Below, one piece after another: positions 27,423 to 39,226 of a stretch of 64,000 bases of DNA (position 1 is the first letter of the stretch; the number at the start of each line of letters is the position of its first letter). A program made the translations under genes and the position numbers. The notes beneath the pieces are model-generated. The model was not told the origin of the DNA and made no database searches. It was given only the letters and a program-made list of their open reading frames with translations. The stretch comes from Magicicada septendecula (Eukaryota > Arthropoda > Insecta > Hemiptera > Cicadidae): assembly GCA_034769895.1 (NCBI GenBank), contig CM068372.1:437042958-437106957 (forward strand), written 5' to 3'.

Positions 27423-27442
27423 TTTATATTTTCGTATATACG
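27423..27442 (+). repeat. Monomer with a 12-bp internal deletion, copy 2
   Basis: Same junction as at 24,901, but 2,522 bp away while the surrounding unit repeats at 2,681 bp, so one monomer was gained or lost next to it between the two copies. The identical breakpoint shows one deletion event that was then copied. Confidence 0.9.
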
Positions 27443-27757
27443 AATGTCATACGTTACGTGCATTCATTAAAAAATATATTCCAAGTCCGCGTGTCACTGG
27501 TCAGTTCAAAGAAGGAAATTAATAAATTCCAAATTTTCGCTGCTCAAGACATAAGGAATTTGTATTATGTTTATATTTTCTGTCAAGATATCGTATATAC
27601 GAATGTCATACGTTACGTGCATTCATTAAAAAATATATTCCAATTCCGCGTGTCACTGGTCAGTTCAAAGAAGGAAATTAATAAATTCCAAATTTTCGCT
27701 GCTCAAGACATAAGGAATTTGTATTATGTTTATATTTTCTGTCAAGATATCGTATAT

Positions 27758-30700
27758 ACGAATGTCATACGTTACGTGCATTCATTAAAAAATATATTCC
27801 AAGTCCGCGTGTCACTGGTCAGTTCAAAGAAGGAAATTAATAAATTCCAAATTTTCGCTGCTCAAGACATAAGGAATTTGTATTATGTTTATATTTTCTG
27901 TCAAGATATCGTATATACGGATGTCATACGTTACGTGCATTCATTAAAAAATATATTTTAAGTCCGCGTGTCACTGTTCAGTTCAAAGAAGGAAATTAAT
28001 AAATTCCAACTTTTCGCTGCTCAAGACATAAGGAATTTGTATTAAGTTTATATTTTCTGTCAAGATATCGTATATACGGATGTCATACGTTTCGTGCATT
28101 CTTCAAAAAATATATTCCAAGTCCGCGTGTTTCTGGTCAGTTCAAAGAAGGAAATTAATAAAATCCAACTTTTCGCTGCTCAAGACATAAGGAATTTGTA
28201 TTATGTTTATATTTTCTGTCAAGATATCGTATATACTAATGTCATACGTTACGTGCATTCATTAAAAAATATATTCCAAGACCGCGTGTCACTGGTCAGT
28301 TCAAAGAAGGAAATTAATAAATTCCAAATTTCGCTGCTCAAGACATAAGGAATTTGTATTATGTTTATATTTTCTGTCAAGATATCTTATATACGGATGT
28401 CATACGTTACGTGCATTCTATAAAAAATATATTCCAATTTCGCGGGTCACTGGTCAGTTCAAAGAAAGAAATTAATACATTCCAACTTTTCGCTGCTCAA
28501 GACATAAGGAATTTGTATTATGTTTATATTTTCTGTCAAGATATCGTATATACGGATGTCATACGTTACGTGCATTCTTTAAAAAATATATTCCAATTCC
28601 GCGTGTCACTGGTCAGTTCAAAGAAGGAAATTAATAAATTCCAACTTTTCGCTGCTCAAGACATAAGGAATTTGTATTATGTTTATATTTGCTGTCAAGA
28701 TATCGTATATACGGATGTCATACGTTACGTGCATTCTTTAAAAAATATATTCCAAGTCCGCGTGTCACTGGTCAGCTCAAAGAAAGAAATTAATAAATCC
28801 AACTTTTCGCTGCTCAAGACATAAGGTATTTGTATTATGTTTATATTTTCTGTCAAGATATCGTATATACGAATGTCATACGTTACGTGCATTCATTAAA
28901 AAATATATTCCAAGACCGCGTGTCACTGGTCAGTTCAAAGAAGGAAATTAATAAATTCCAACTTTTCGCTGCTCAAGACATAAGGAATTTGTATTAAGTT
29001 TATATTTTCTGTCAAGATATCGTATATACGAATGTCATACGTTACGTGCATTCATTAAAAAATATAATCCAAGTCCGCGTGTCACTGGCCAGTTCAAAGA
29101 AGGAAATTAATAAATTCCAACTTTTCGCTGCTCAAGACATAAGGAATTTGTATTATGTTTATATTTTCTGTCAAGATATCGTATATACGAATGTCATACG
29201 TTACGTGCATTCATTAAAAAATATATTCCAAGTCCGCGTGTCACTGGTCAGTTCAAAGAAGGAAATTAATAAATTCCAACTTTTCTCTGCTAAAGACAGA
29301 AGGAATTTGTATTAAGTTTATATTGTCTGTCAAGATATCGTATATACGGATGTCATACGTTACGTGCATTCTTTAAAAAATATATTCCAAATCCGCGTGT
29401 CACTGGTCAGTTCAAAGAAGGAAATTAATAAATTCCAACTTTTCGCTGCTCAAGACATGAGGAATTTGTATTATGTTTATATTTTCTGTCAAGATATCGT
29501 ATAAAATTATGTCATAAGTTACGTGCATTCTTTAAAAAATATATTCCAAGTCCGCGTTTCACTGGTCAGTTCAAAGAAGGAAATTAATAAATTCTAACTT
29601 TTCGCTGCTCAAGACATAAGGAATTTGTATTATGTTTATATTTGCTGTCAAGATATCGTATATACGGATGTCATACGTTACGTGCATTCATTAAAAAATA
29701 TATTCCAAATCCGCGTGTCACTGGTCAGTTCAAAGAAGGAAATTAATAAATTCCAACTTTTCGCTGCTCAAGACATAAGGAATTTGTATTAAGTTTATAT
29801 TTTCTGTCAAGATATCGTATATACGGATGTCATACGTTACGTGCATTCTTTAAAAAATATATTCCAAGTTCGTGGGTCACTGGTCAGTTCAAAGAAGTAA
29901 ATTAATAAATTCCAAATTTTCGCTGCTCAAGACATTAGGAATTTGTATTATGTTTATATTTTCTGTCAAGATATCGTACATACGAATGTCATACGTTACG
30001 TGCAATCAATAAAAAATATATTACAAGTCCGCATGTTTCTGGTAACTTAAAACAAGGAAATTAATAAATTCCAACTTTTCGCTGCTCAAGACATAATGAA
30101 TTTGTATTATGTTTATATTTACTGTTAAGATATCGTATATACGAATGTCATACGTTACGTGCATTCATTAAAAAATATATTCCAAATCCCCGTGTCACTG
30201 GTCAGTTCAAAGAAGGAAATTAATAAATTCCAAATTTTCGCTGCCTAAGACATAAGGAATTCGTATTATGTTTATATTTTCTGTCAAGATATCGTATATA
30301 CGGATGTCATACGTTACGTTACGTGCATTCTTTAAAAAATATATTCCAAGTCCGCGTGTCACTGGTCAGTTCAAAGAAGGAAATTAATAAATTCCAACTT
30401 TTCGCTGCTCAAGACATAAGGAATTTGTATTATGTTTATATTTTCTGCAAAGATATTGTATATACGAATGTCATACGTTACGTGCATTCATTAAAAAATA
30501 TATTCCAAGTCCGCGTGTCACTGGTCAGTTCAACGAAGGAAATTAATAAATTCCAAATTTTCGCTGCTCAAGACATAAGGAATTTGTATTATGTTTATAT
30601 TTTCTGTCAAGATATCGTATATACGGATGTCATACGTTACGTGCATTCTTTAAAAAATATATTCCAAGTCCGCGTGTCACTGGTCAGTTCAAAGAAAGAA

Positions 30701-31258
30701 ATTAATAAATTCCAACTTTTCGCTGCTAAAGACATAAGGAATTTCTATTATGTTTATATTTTCTGTCAAGATATCGCATATACGGATGTCATACGGTACG
30801 TGCATTCTTTAAAAAATATATTCCAAGTCCGCGTGTCACTGGTCAGTTCAAAGAAGGAAATTAATAAATTCCAACTTTTCGCTGCTCAAGACATAAGGAA
30901 TTTGTATTAAGTTTATATTTTCTGTCAAGATATCGTATATACGGATGTCATACGTTTCGTGCATTCTTCAAAAAATATATTCCAAGTCCGCGTGTTTCTG
31001 GTCAGTTCAAAGAAGGAAATTAATAAATTCCAACGTTTCGCTGCTCAAGACATAAGGAATTTGTATTATGTTTATATTTTCTGTCAAGATATAGTATATA
31101 CGGATGTCATACGTTACGTGCATTCTTTAAAAAATATATTCCAAGTTCGCGGGTCACTGGTAAGTTCAAAGAAAGAAATTAATACATTCCAACTTTTCGC
31201 TGCTCAAGACATAAGGAATTTGTATTATGTTTATATTTTCTGTCAAGATATCGTATAT
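27758..31258 (+). repeat. 3,501-bp higher-order repeat, copy 1
   Basis: 22 monomers plus 3 bp. Landmarks, each repeated exactly 3,501 bp later: CACTGTTCAG (27,971), the TTCAAAAAATAT monomer (28,094), the T-deleted CAAATTTCGCTG (about 28,324), CTCTGCTAAAGACAG (about 29,284), CGTATAAAATTATG (29,498), the CGTGCAATCAATAAA monomer (29,999), and the five-base duplication at 30,311. The phase chosen is arbitrary. Confidence 0.9.
30311..30324 (+). repeat. Five-base duplication ACGTT in a monomer, copy 1
   Basis: ACGTTACGTTACGTGC replaces ACGTTACGTGC. This is a replication-slippage type gain at the short TTACG direct repeat that opens every monomer, and it marks the 3,501-bp unit. Confidence 0.9.
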
Positions 31259-34200
31259 ACGAATGTCATACGTTACGTGCATTCATTAAAAAATATATTC
31301 CAAGTCCGCGTGTCACTGGTCAGTTCAAAGAAGGAAATTAATAAATTCCAAATTTTCGCTGCTCAAGACATAAGGAATTTGTATTATGTTTATATTTTCT
31401 GTCAAGATATCGTATATACGGATGTCATACGTTACGTGCATTCATTAAAAAATATATTCCAAGTCCGCGTGTCACTGTTCAGTTCAAAGAAGGAAATTAA
31501 TAAATTCCAACTTTTCGCTGCTCAAGACATAAGGAATTTGTATTAAGTTTATATTTTCTGTCAAGATATCGTATATACGGATGTCATACGTTTCGTGCAT
31601 TCTTCAAAAAATATATTCCAAGTCCGCGTGTTTCTGGTCAGTTCAAAGAAGGAAATTAATAAAATCCAACTTTTCGCTGCTCAAGACATAAGGAATTTGT
31701 ATTATGTTTATATTTTCTGTCAAGATATCGTATATACGAATGTCATACGTTACGTGCATTCATTAAAAAATATATTCCAAGACCGCGTGTCACTGGTCAG
31801 TTCAAAGAAGGAAATTAATAAATTCCAAATTTCGCTGCTCAAGACATAAGGAATTTGTATTATGTTTATATTTTCTGTCAAGATATCTTATATACGGATG
31901 TCATACGTTACGTGCATTCTATAAAAAATATATTCCAAGTTCGCGGGTCACTGGTCAGTTCAAAGAAAGAAATTAATACATTCCAACTTTTCGCTGCTCA
32001 AGACATAAGGAATTTGTATTATGTTTATATTTTCTGTCAAGATATCGTATATACGGATGTCATACGTTACGTGCATTCTTTAAAAAATATATTCCAATTC
32101 CGCGTGTCACTGGTCAGTTCAAAGAAGGAAATTAATAAATTCCAACTTTTCGCTGCTCAAGACATAAGGAATTTGTATTATGTTTATATTTGCTGTCAAG
32201 ATATCGTATATACGGATGTCATACGTTACGTGCATTCTTTAAAAAATATATTCCATGTCCGCGTGTCACTGGTCAGCTCAAAGAAAGAAATTAATAAATC
32301 CAACTTTTCGCTGCTCAAGACATAAGGTATTTGTATTATGTTTATATTTTCTGTCAAGATATCGTATATACGAATGTCATACGTTACGTGCATTCATTAA
32401 AAAATATATTCCAAGACCGCGTGTCACTGGTCAGTTCAAAGAAGGAAATTAATAAATTCCAACTTTTCGCTGCTCAAGACATAAGGAATTTGTATTAAGT
32501 TTATATTTTCTGTCAAGATATCGTATATACGAATGTCATACGTTACGTGCATTCATTAAAAAATATAATCCAAGTCCGCGTGTCACTGGCCAGTTCAAAG
32601 AAGGAAATTAATAAATTCCAACTTTTCGCTGCTCAAGACATAAGGAATTTGTATTATGTTTATATTTTCTGTCAAGATATCGTATATACGAATGTCATAC
32701 GTTACGTGCATTCATTAAAAAATATATTCCAAGTCCGCGTGTCACTGGTCAGTTCAAAGAAGGAAATTAATAAATTCCAACTTTTCTCTGCTAAAGACAG
32801 AAGGAATTTGTATTAAGTTTATATTGTCTGTCAAGATATCGTATATACGGATGTCATACGTTACGTGCATTCTTTAAAAAATATATTCCAAATCCGCGTG
32901 TCACTGGTCAGTTCAAAGAAGGAAATTAATAAATTCCAACTTTTCGCTGCTCAAGACATGAGGAATTTGTATTATGTTTATATTTTCTGTCAAGATATCG
33001 TATAAAATTATGTCATAAGTTACGTGCATTCTTTAAAAAATATATTCCAAGTCCGCGTTTCACTGGTCAGTTCAAAGAAGGAAATTAATAAATTCTAACT
33101 TTTCGCTGCTCAAGACATAAGGAATTTGTATTATGTTTATATTTGCTGTCAAGATATCGTATATACGGATGTCATACGTTACGTGCATTCATTAAAAAAT
33201 ATATTCCAAATCCGCGTGTCACTGGTCAGTTCAAAGAAGGAAATTAATAAATTCCAACTTTTCGCTGCTCAAGACATAAGGAATTTGTATTAAGTTTATA
33301 TTTTCTGTCAAGATATCGTATATACGGATGTCATACGTTACGTGCATTCTTTAAAAAATATATTCCAAGTTCGTGGGTCACTGGTCAGTTCAAGGAAGTA
33401 AATTAATAAATTCCAACTTTTCGCTGCTCAAGACATTAGGAATTTGTATTATGTTTATATTTTCTGTCAAGATATCGTACATACGAATGTCATACGTTAC
33501 GTGCAATCAATAAAAAATATATTACAAGTCCGCATGTTTCTGGTAACTTAAAACAAGGAAATTAATAAATTCCAACTTTTCGCTGCTCAAGACATAATGA
33601 ATTTGTATTATGTTTATATTTACTGTCAAGATATCGTATATACGAATGTCATACGTTACGTGCATTCATTAAAAAATATATTCCAAATCCCCGTGTCACT
33701 GGTCAGTTCAAAGAAGGAAATTAATAAATTCCAAATTTTCGCTGCCTAAGACATAAGGAATTCGTATTATGTTTATATTTTCTGTCAAGATATCGTATAT
33801 ACGGATGTCATACGTTACGTTACGTGCATTCTTTAAAAAATATATTCCAAGTCCGCGTGTCACTGGTCAGTTCAAAGAAGGAAATTAATAAATTCCAACT
33901 TTTCGCTGCTCAAGACATAAGGAATTTGTATTATGTTTATATTTTCTGCAAAGATATTGTATATACGAATGTCATACGTTACGTGCATTCATTAAAAAAT
34001 ATATTCCAAGTCCGCGTGTCACTGGTCAGTTCAACGAAGGAAATTAATAAATTCCAAATTTTCGCTGCTCAAGACATAAGGAATTTGTATTATGTTTATA
34101 TTTTCTGTCAAGATATCGTATATACGGATGTCATACGTTACGTGCATTCTTTAAAAAATATATTCCAAGTCCGCGTGTCACTGGTCAGTTCAAAGAAAGA

Positions 34201-34759
34201 AATTAATAAATTCCAACTTTTCGCTGCTAAAGACATAAGGAATTTCTATTATGTTTATATTTTCTGTCAAGATATCGTATATACGGATGTCATACGGTAC
34301 GTGCATTCTTTAAAAAATATATTCCAAGTCCGCGTGTCACTGGTCAGTTCAAAGAAGGAAATTAATAAATTCCAACTTTTCGCTGCTCAAGACATAAGGA
34401 ATTTGTATTAAGTTTATATTTTCTGTCAAGATATCGTATATACGGATGTCATACGTTTCGTGCATTCTTCAAAAAATATATTCCAAGTCCGCGTGTTTCT
34501 GGTCAGTTCAAAGAAGGAAATTAATAAATTCCAACGTTTCGCTGCTCAAGACATAAGGAATTTGTATTATGTTTATATTTTCTGTCAAGATATAGTATAT
34601 ACGGATGTCATACGTTACGTGCATTCTTTAAAAAATATATTCCAAGTTCGCGGGTCACTGGTAAGTTCAAAGAAAGAAATTAATACATTCCAACTTTTCG
34701 CTGCTCAAGACATAAGGAATTTGTATTATGTTTATATTTTCTGTCAAGATATCGTATAT
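31259..34759 (+). repeat. 3,501-bp higher-order repeat, copy 2
   Basis: Nearly identical to the previous 3,501 bp. By eye I found only about seven substitutions, for example CAATTTCGCGGG against CAAGTTCGCGGG (28,434/31,935), CTAATGTC against CGAATGTC (about 28,235/31,736), GTTAAGA against GTCAAGA (about 30,124/33,625) and CGCATAT against CGTATAT (about 30,776/34,277). That is above 99.5% identity if the list is near complete. The right end overlaps the start of the 4,767-bp units, since both share the anchor monomer at 34,460. Confidence 0.9.
33812..33825 (+). repeat. Five-base duplication ACGTT in a monomer, copy 2
   Basis: Same duplication as at 30,311, exactly 3,501 bp later. I saw no other instance in the window. 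Confidence 0.9.
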
Positions 34760-37700
34760 ACGGATGTCATACGTTACGTGCATTTTTTAAAAAATATATT
34801 CCAATTCCGCGTGTCACTGGTCAGTTCAAAGAAGGAAATTAATAAATTCCAACTTTTCGCTGCTCAAGACATAAGGAATTTGTATTAAGTTTATATTTTC
34901 TGTCAAGATATCGTATATACGGATGTCATACGTTACGTGCATTCATTAAAAAATATATTCCAAGTCCGCGTGTCACTGGTCAGTTCAAAGAAAGAAATTA
35001 ATAAATCCAACTTTTCGCTGCTCAAGACATAAGGAATTTGTATTATGTTTATATTTTCTGTCAAGATATCGTATATACGAATGTCATACGTTACGTGCAT
35101 TCATTAAAAAATATATTCCAAGACCGCGTGTCACTGGTCAGTTCAAAGAAGGAAATTAATAAATTCCAAATTTTCGCTGCTCAAGACATAAGGAATTAGT
35201 ATTCAGTTTATATTTTCTGTCAAGATATCGTATATACGAATGTCATACGTTACGTGCACTCATTAAAAAATATATTCCAAGTCCGCGTGTCACTGGTCAG
35301 TTCAAAGAAGGAAATTAATAAATTCCAACTTTTCTCTGTTAAAAGACAGAAGGAATTTGTATTAAGTTTATATTTTCTGTCAAGGTATCGTATATACGGA
35401 TGTCATACGTTACGTGCATTCTTTAAAAAATATATTCCAAGTCCGCGTGTCACTGGTCAGTTCAAAGAAGGAAATTAATAAATTCCAACTTTTCGCCGCT
35501 CAAGACATAAGGAATTTGTATTATGTTTATATTTTCTGCAAAGATATCGTATATACGAATGCCATACGTTACGTGCATTCATTAAAAAATATATTCCAAG
35601 TCCGCGAGTCACTGGTCAGTTCAACGAAGGAAATTAATAAATTCCAACTTTTCGCTGCTCAAGACATAAGGAATTTGTATTATGTTTATATTTTCTGTCA
35701 AGATATCGTATATACGGATGTCATACGTTACGTGCATTCTTTAAAAAATATATTCAAATTCCGCGTGTCACTGGTCAGTTCAAGAAAGAAATTAATAAAT
35801 TCCAACTTTTCGCTGCTAAAGACATAAGGAATTTGTATTATGTTTATATTTTCTTTCAAGATATCGTATATACGGATGTCATACGGTACGTGCATTCTTT
35901 AAAAAATATATTCCAAGTCCGCGTGTCACTGGTCAGTTCAAAGAAGGAAATTAATAAATTCCAACTTTTCGCTGCTCAAGACATAAGGAATTTGTATTAA
36001 GTTTATATTTTCTGTCAAGATATCGTATATACGGATGTCATACGTTTCGTGCATTCTTCAAAAAATATATTCCAAGTCCGCGTGTTTCTGGTCAGTTCAA
36101 AGAAGGAAATTAATAAATTCCAACTTTTCGCTGCTCAAGACATAAGGAATTTGTATTATGTTTATATTTTCTGTCAAGATGTCGTATATACTAATGTCAT
36201 ACGTTACGTGCATTCATTAAAAAATATATTCCAAGTCCGCGTCTCACTGGTCAGTTCAATGAAGGAAATTAATAAATTCCAACTTTTCGCTGCTCAAGAC
36301 ATGAGGAATTTGTATTATGTTTATATTTTCTGTCAAGATATCGTATATACGAATGTCATACGTTACGTGCATTCATTAAAAAATATATTCCAAGACCGCG
36401 TGTCACTGGTCATTTCAAAGAAGGAAATTAATAAATTCCAACTTTTCTCTGTTAAAAGACAGAAGGAATTTGTATTAAGTTTATATTTTCTGTCAAGATA
36501 TCGTATATACGGATGTCATACGTTACGTGCATTCTTTAAAAAATATATTCCAAGTCCGCGTGTCACTGGTCAGTTCAAAGAAGGAAATTAATAAATTCCA
36601 ACTTTTCGCCGCTCAAGACATAAGGAATTTGTATTATGTTTATATTTTCTGCAAAGATATCGTATATACGAATGCCATACGTTACGTGCATTCATTAAAA
36701 AATATATTCCAAGTCCGCGAGTCACTGGTCAGTTCAACGAAGGAAATTAATAAATTCCAACTTTTCGCTGCTCAAGACATAAGGAATTTGTATTATGTTT
36801 ATATTTTCTGTCAAGATATCGTATATACGGATGTCATACGTTACGTGCATTCTTTAAAAAATATATTCCAAGTCCGCGTGTCACTGGTCAGTTCAAGAAA
36901 GAAATTAATAAATTCCAACTTTTCTCTGCTCAAGACATAAGGAATTTGTATTAAGTTTATATTTTCTGTCAAGATATCGTATATACGGATGTCATACGTT
37001 TCGTGCATTCTTCAAAAAATATATTCCAAGTCCGCGTGTTTCTGGTCAGTTCAAAGAAGGAAATTAATAAATTCCAACTTTTCGCTGCTCAAGACATAAG
37101 GAATTTGTATTATGTTTATATTTTCTGTCAAGATGTCGTATATACTAATGTCATACGTTACGTGCATTCATTAAAAAATATATTCCAAGTCCGCGTCTCA
37201 CTGGTCAGTTCAATGAAGGAAATTAATAAATTCCAACTTTTCGCTGCTCAAGACATGAGGAATTTGTATTATGTTTATATTTTCTGTCAAGATATCGTAT
37301 ATACGAATGTCATACGTTACGTGCATTCATTAAAAAATATATTCCAAGACCGCGTGTCACTGGTCATTTCAAAGAAGGAAATTAATAAATTCCAAATTTT
37401 CGTTGCTCAAGACATAAGGAATTTGTATTATGTTTATATTTTCTGTCAAGATATCTTATATACGGATGTCATACGTTACGTGCGTTCTTTAAAAAATTTA
37501 TTCCAACTTCGCGGGTCACTGGTCAGTTCAAAGAAAGAAATTAATACATTCCAACTTTTGGCTGCTCAAGACATAAGGAATTTGTATTATGTTTATATTT
37601 TCTGTCAAGATATCGTATATACGGATGTCATACGTTACGTGCATTCTTTAAAAAATATATTCCAATTCCGCGTGTCACTGGTCAGTTCAAAGAAGGAAAT

Positions 37701-39226
37701 TAATAAATTCCAACTTTTCGCTGCTCAAGACATAAGGAATTTGTATTAAGTTTATATTTTCTGTCAAGATATCGTATATACGGATGTCATACGTTACGTG
37801 CATTCTTTAAAAAATATATTCCAAATCCGCGTGTCACTGGTCAGTTCAATGAAGGAAATTAATAAATTCCAACCTTTCGCTGCTCAAGACATAAGGAATT
37901 TGTATTATGTTTATATTTTCTGTCAAGATATCGAATATACGGATGTCATACGTTATGTGCATTCTTTAAAAAATATATTCCAAGTCCGCGTGTCACTGGT
38001 CAGCTCAAAGAAAGAAATTAATAAATCCAACGTTTCGCTTCTCAAGACATAAGGAATTTGTATTATGTTTATATTTTCTGTCAAGATATCGTATATACGA
38101 ATGTCATACGTTACGTGCATTCATTAAAAAATATATTCCAAGACCGCTTGTCACTGGTCAGTTCAAAGAAGGAAATTAATAAATTCCAACTTTTCGCTGC
38201 TCAAGACATAAGGAATTTGTATTAAGTTTATATTTTCTGTCAAGATATCGTATATACGAATGTCATACGTTACGTGCATTCATTAAAAAATATAATCCAA
38301 GTCCGCGTGTCACTGGCCAGTTCAAAGAAGGAAATTAAAAATTCCAAATTTTCGCTGCTCAAGACATAAGGAATTTGTATTATGTTTATATTTTCTGTCA
38401 AGATATCGTATATACGAATGTCATACGTTACGTGCATTCATTAAAAAATATATTCCAAGTCCGCGTGTCACTGGTCAGTTCAAAGAAGGAAATTAATAAA
38501 TTCCAACTTTTCTCTGCTAAAGACAGAAGGAATTTGTATTAAGTTTATATTGTCTGTCAAGATATCGTATATACGGATGTCATACGTTACGTGCATTCTT
38601 TAAAAAATATATTCCAAATCCGCGTGTCACTGGTCAGTTCAAAGAAGGAAATTAATAAATTCCAACTTTTCGCTGCTCAAGACATGAGGAATTTGTATTA
38701 TGTTTATATTTTCTGTCAAGATATCGTATAAAATTATGTCATACGTTACGTGCATTCTTTAAAAAATATATTCCAAGTCCGCGTTTCACTGGTCAGTTCA
38801 AAGAAGGAAATTAATAAATCCCAACTTTTCGCTGCTCAAGACATAAGGAATTTGTATTATGTTTATATTTGCTGTCAAGATATCGTATATACGGATGTCA
38901 TACGTTACGTGCATTCTTTAAAAAATATATTCCAAATCCGCGTGTCACTGGTCAGTTCAAAGAAGGATATTAATAAATTCCAACTTTTCGCTACTAAAGA
39001 CATAAGGAATTTCTATTATGTTTATATTTTCTGTCAAGATATCGTATATACGGATGTCATACGGTTCGTGCATTCTTTAAAAAATATATTCCAAGTCCGC
39101 GTGTCACTGGTCAGTTCAAAGAAGGAAATTAATAAATTCCAACTTTTCGCTGCTCAAGACATAAGGAATTTGTATTAAGTTTATATTTTCTGTCAAGATA
39201 TCGTATATACGGATGTCATACGTTTC
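34460..39226 (+). repeat. 4,767-bp higher-order repeat, copy A
   Basis: Anchor monomer to anchor monomer, 30 monomers less 3 bp. Offsets to copy B are 4,767 at 35,254 and 36,527, become 4,926 at 37,003 (A lacks one monomer near 36,940-37,000), and return to 4,767 at 38,750 (B lacks one near 42,700). A has private variants against B and C, such as TCAAATTCCGCG (about 35,753). It carries a CTCTGTTAAAAGACAG monomer with one extra A (35,332). Confidence 0.9.
35254..37479 (+). repeat. Internal 7-monomer (1,113-bp) duplication in copy A
   Basis: TTAAAAGACAG markers at 35,339 and 36,452 and the following CGCCGCTCAAG / GCCATACG / CCGCGAGTC set (35,414 and 36,527) are 1,113 bp apart. The second half in this copy has lost one monomer (36,049 to 37,003 is 954 bp). 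Confidence 0.85.

Larger units (their letters stand above)
22039..27757 (+). repeat. Two copies of a 2.5-2.8 kb higher-order unit
   Basis: Rare markers recur with offsets that differ by whole monomers: CTATCAAG context 22,201 and 25,041 (2,840 bp); AATTAATAGATTCC 22,631 and 25,153 (2,522); GTCAGCTCAAAG 23,248 and 25,771 (2,523); CCAATCCGCG 23,554 and 26,235 (2,681); 24,357 and 27,038 (2,681). Copy 2 therefore has one extra monomer around 26,077-26,234 and lost two others farther left. Many monomers carry one-base deletions, which is why the unit is not an exact multiple of 159. Confidence 0.85.
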
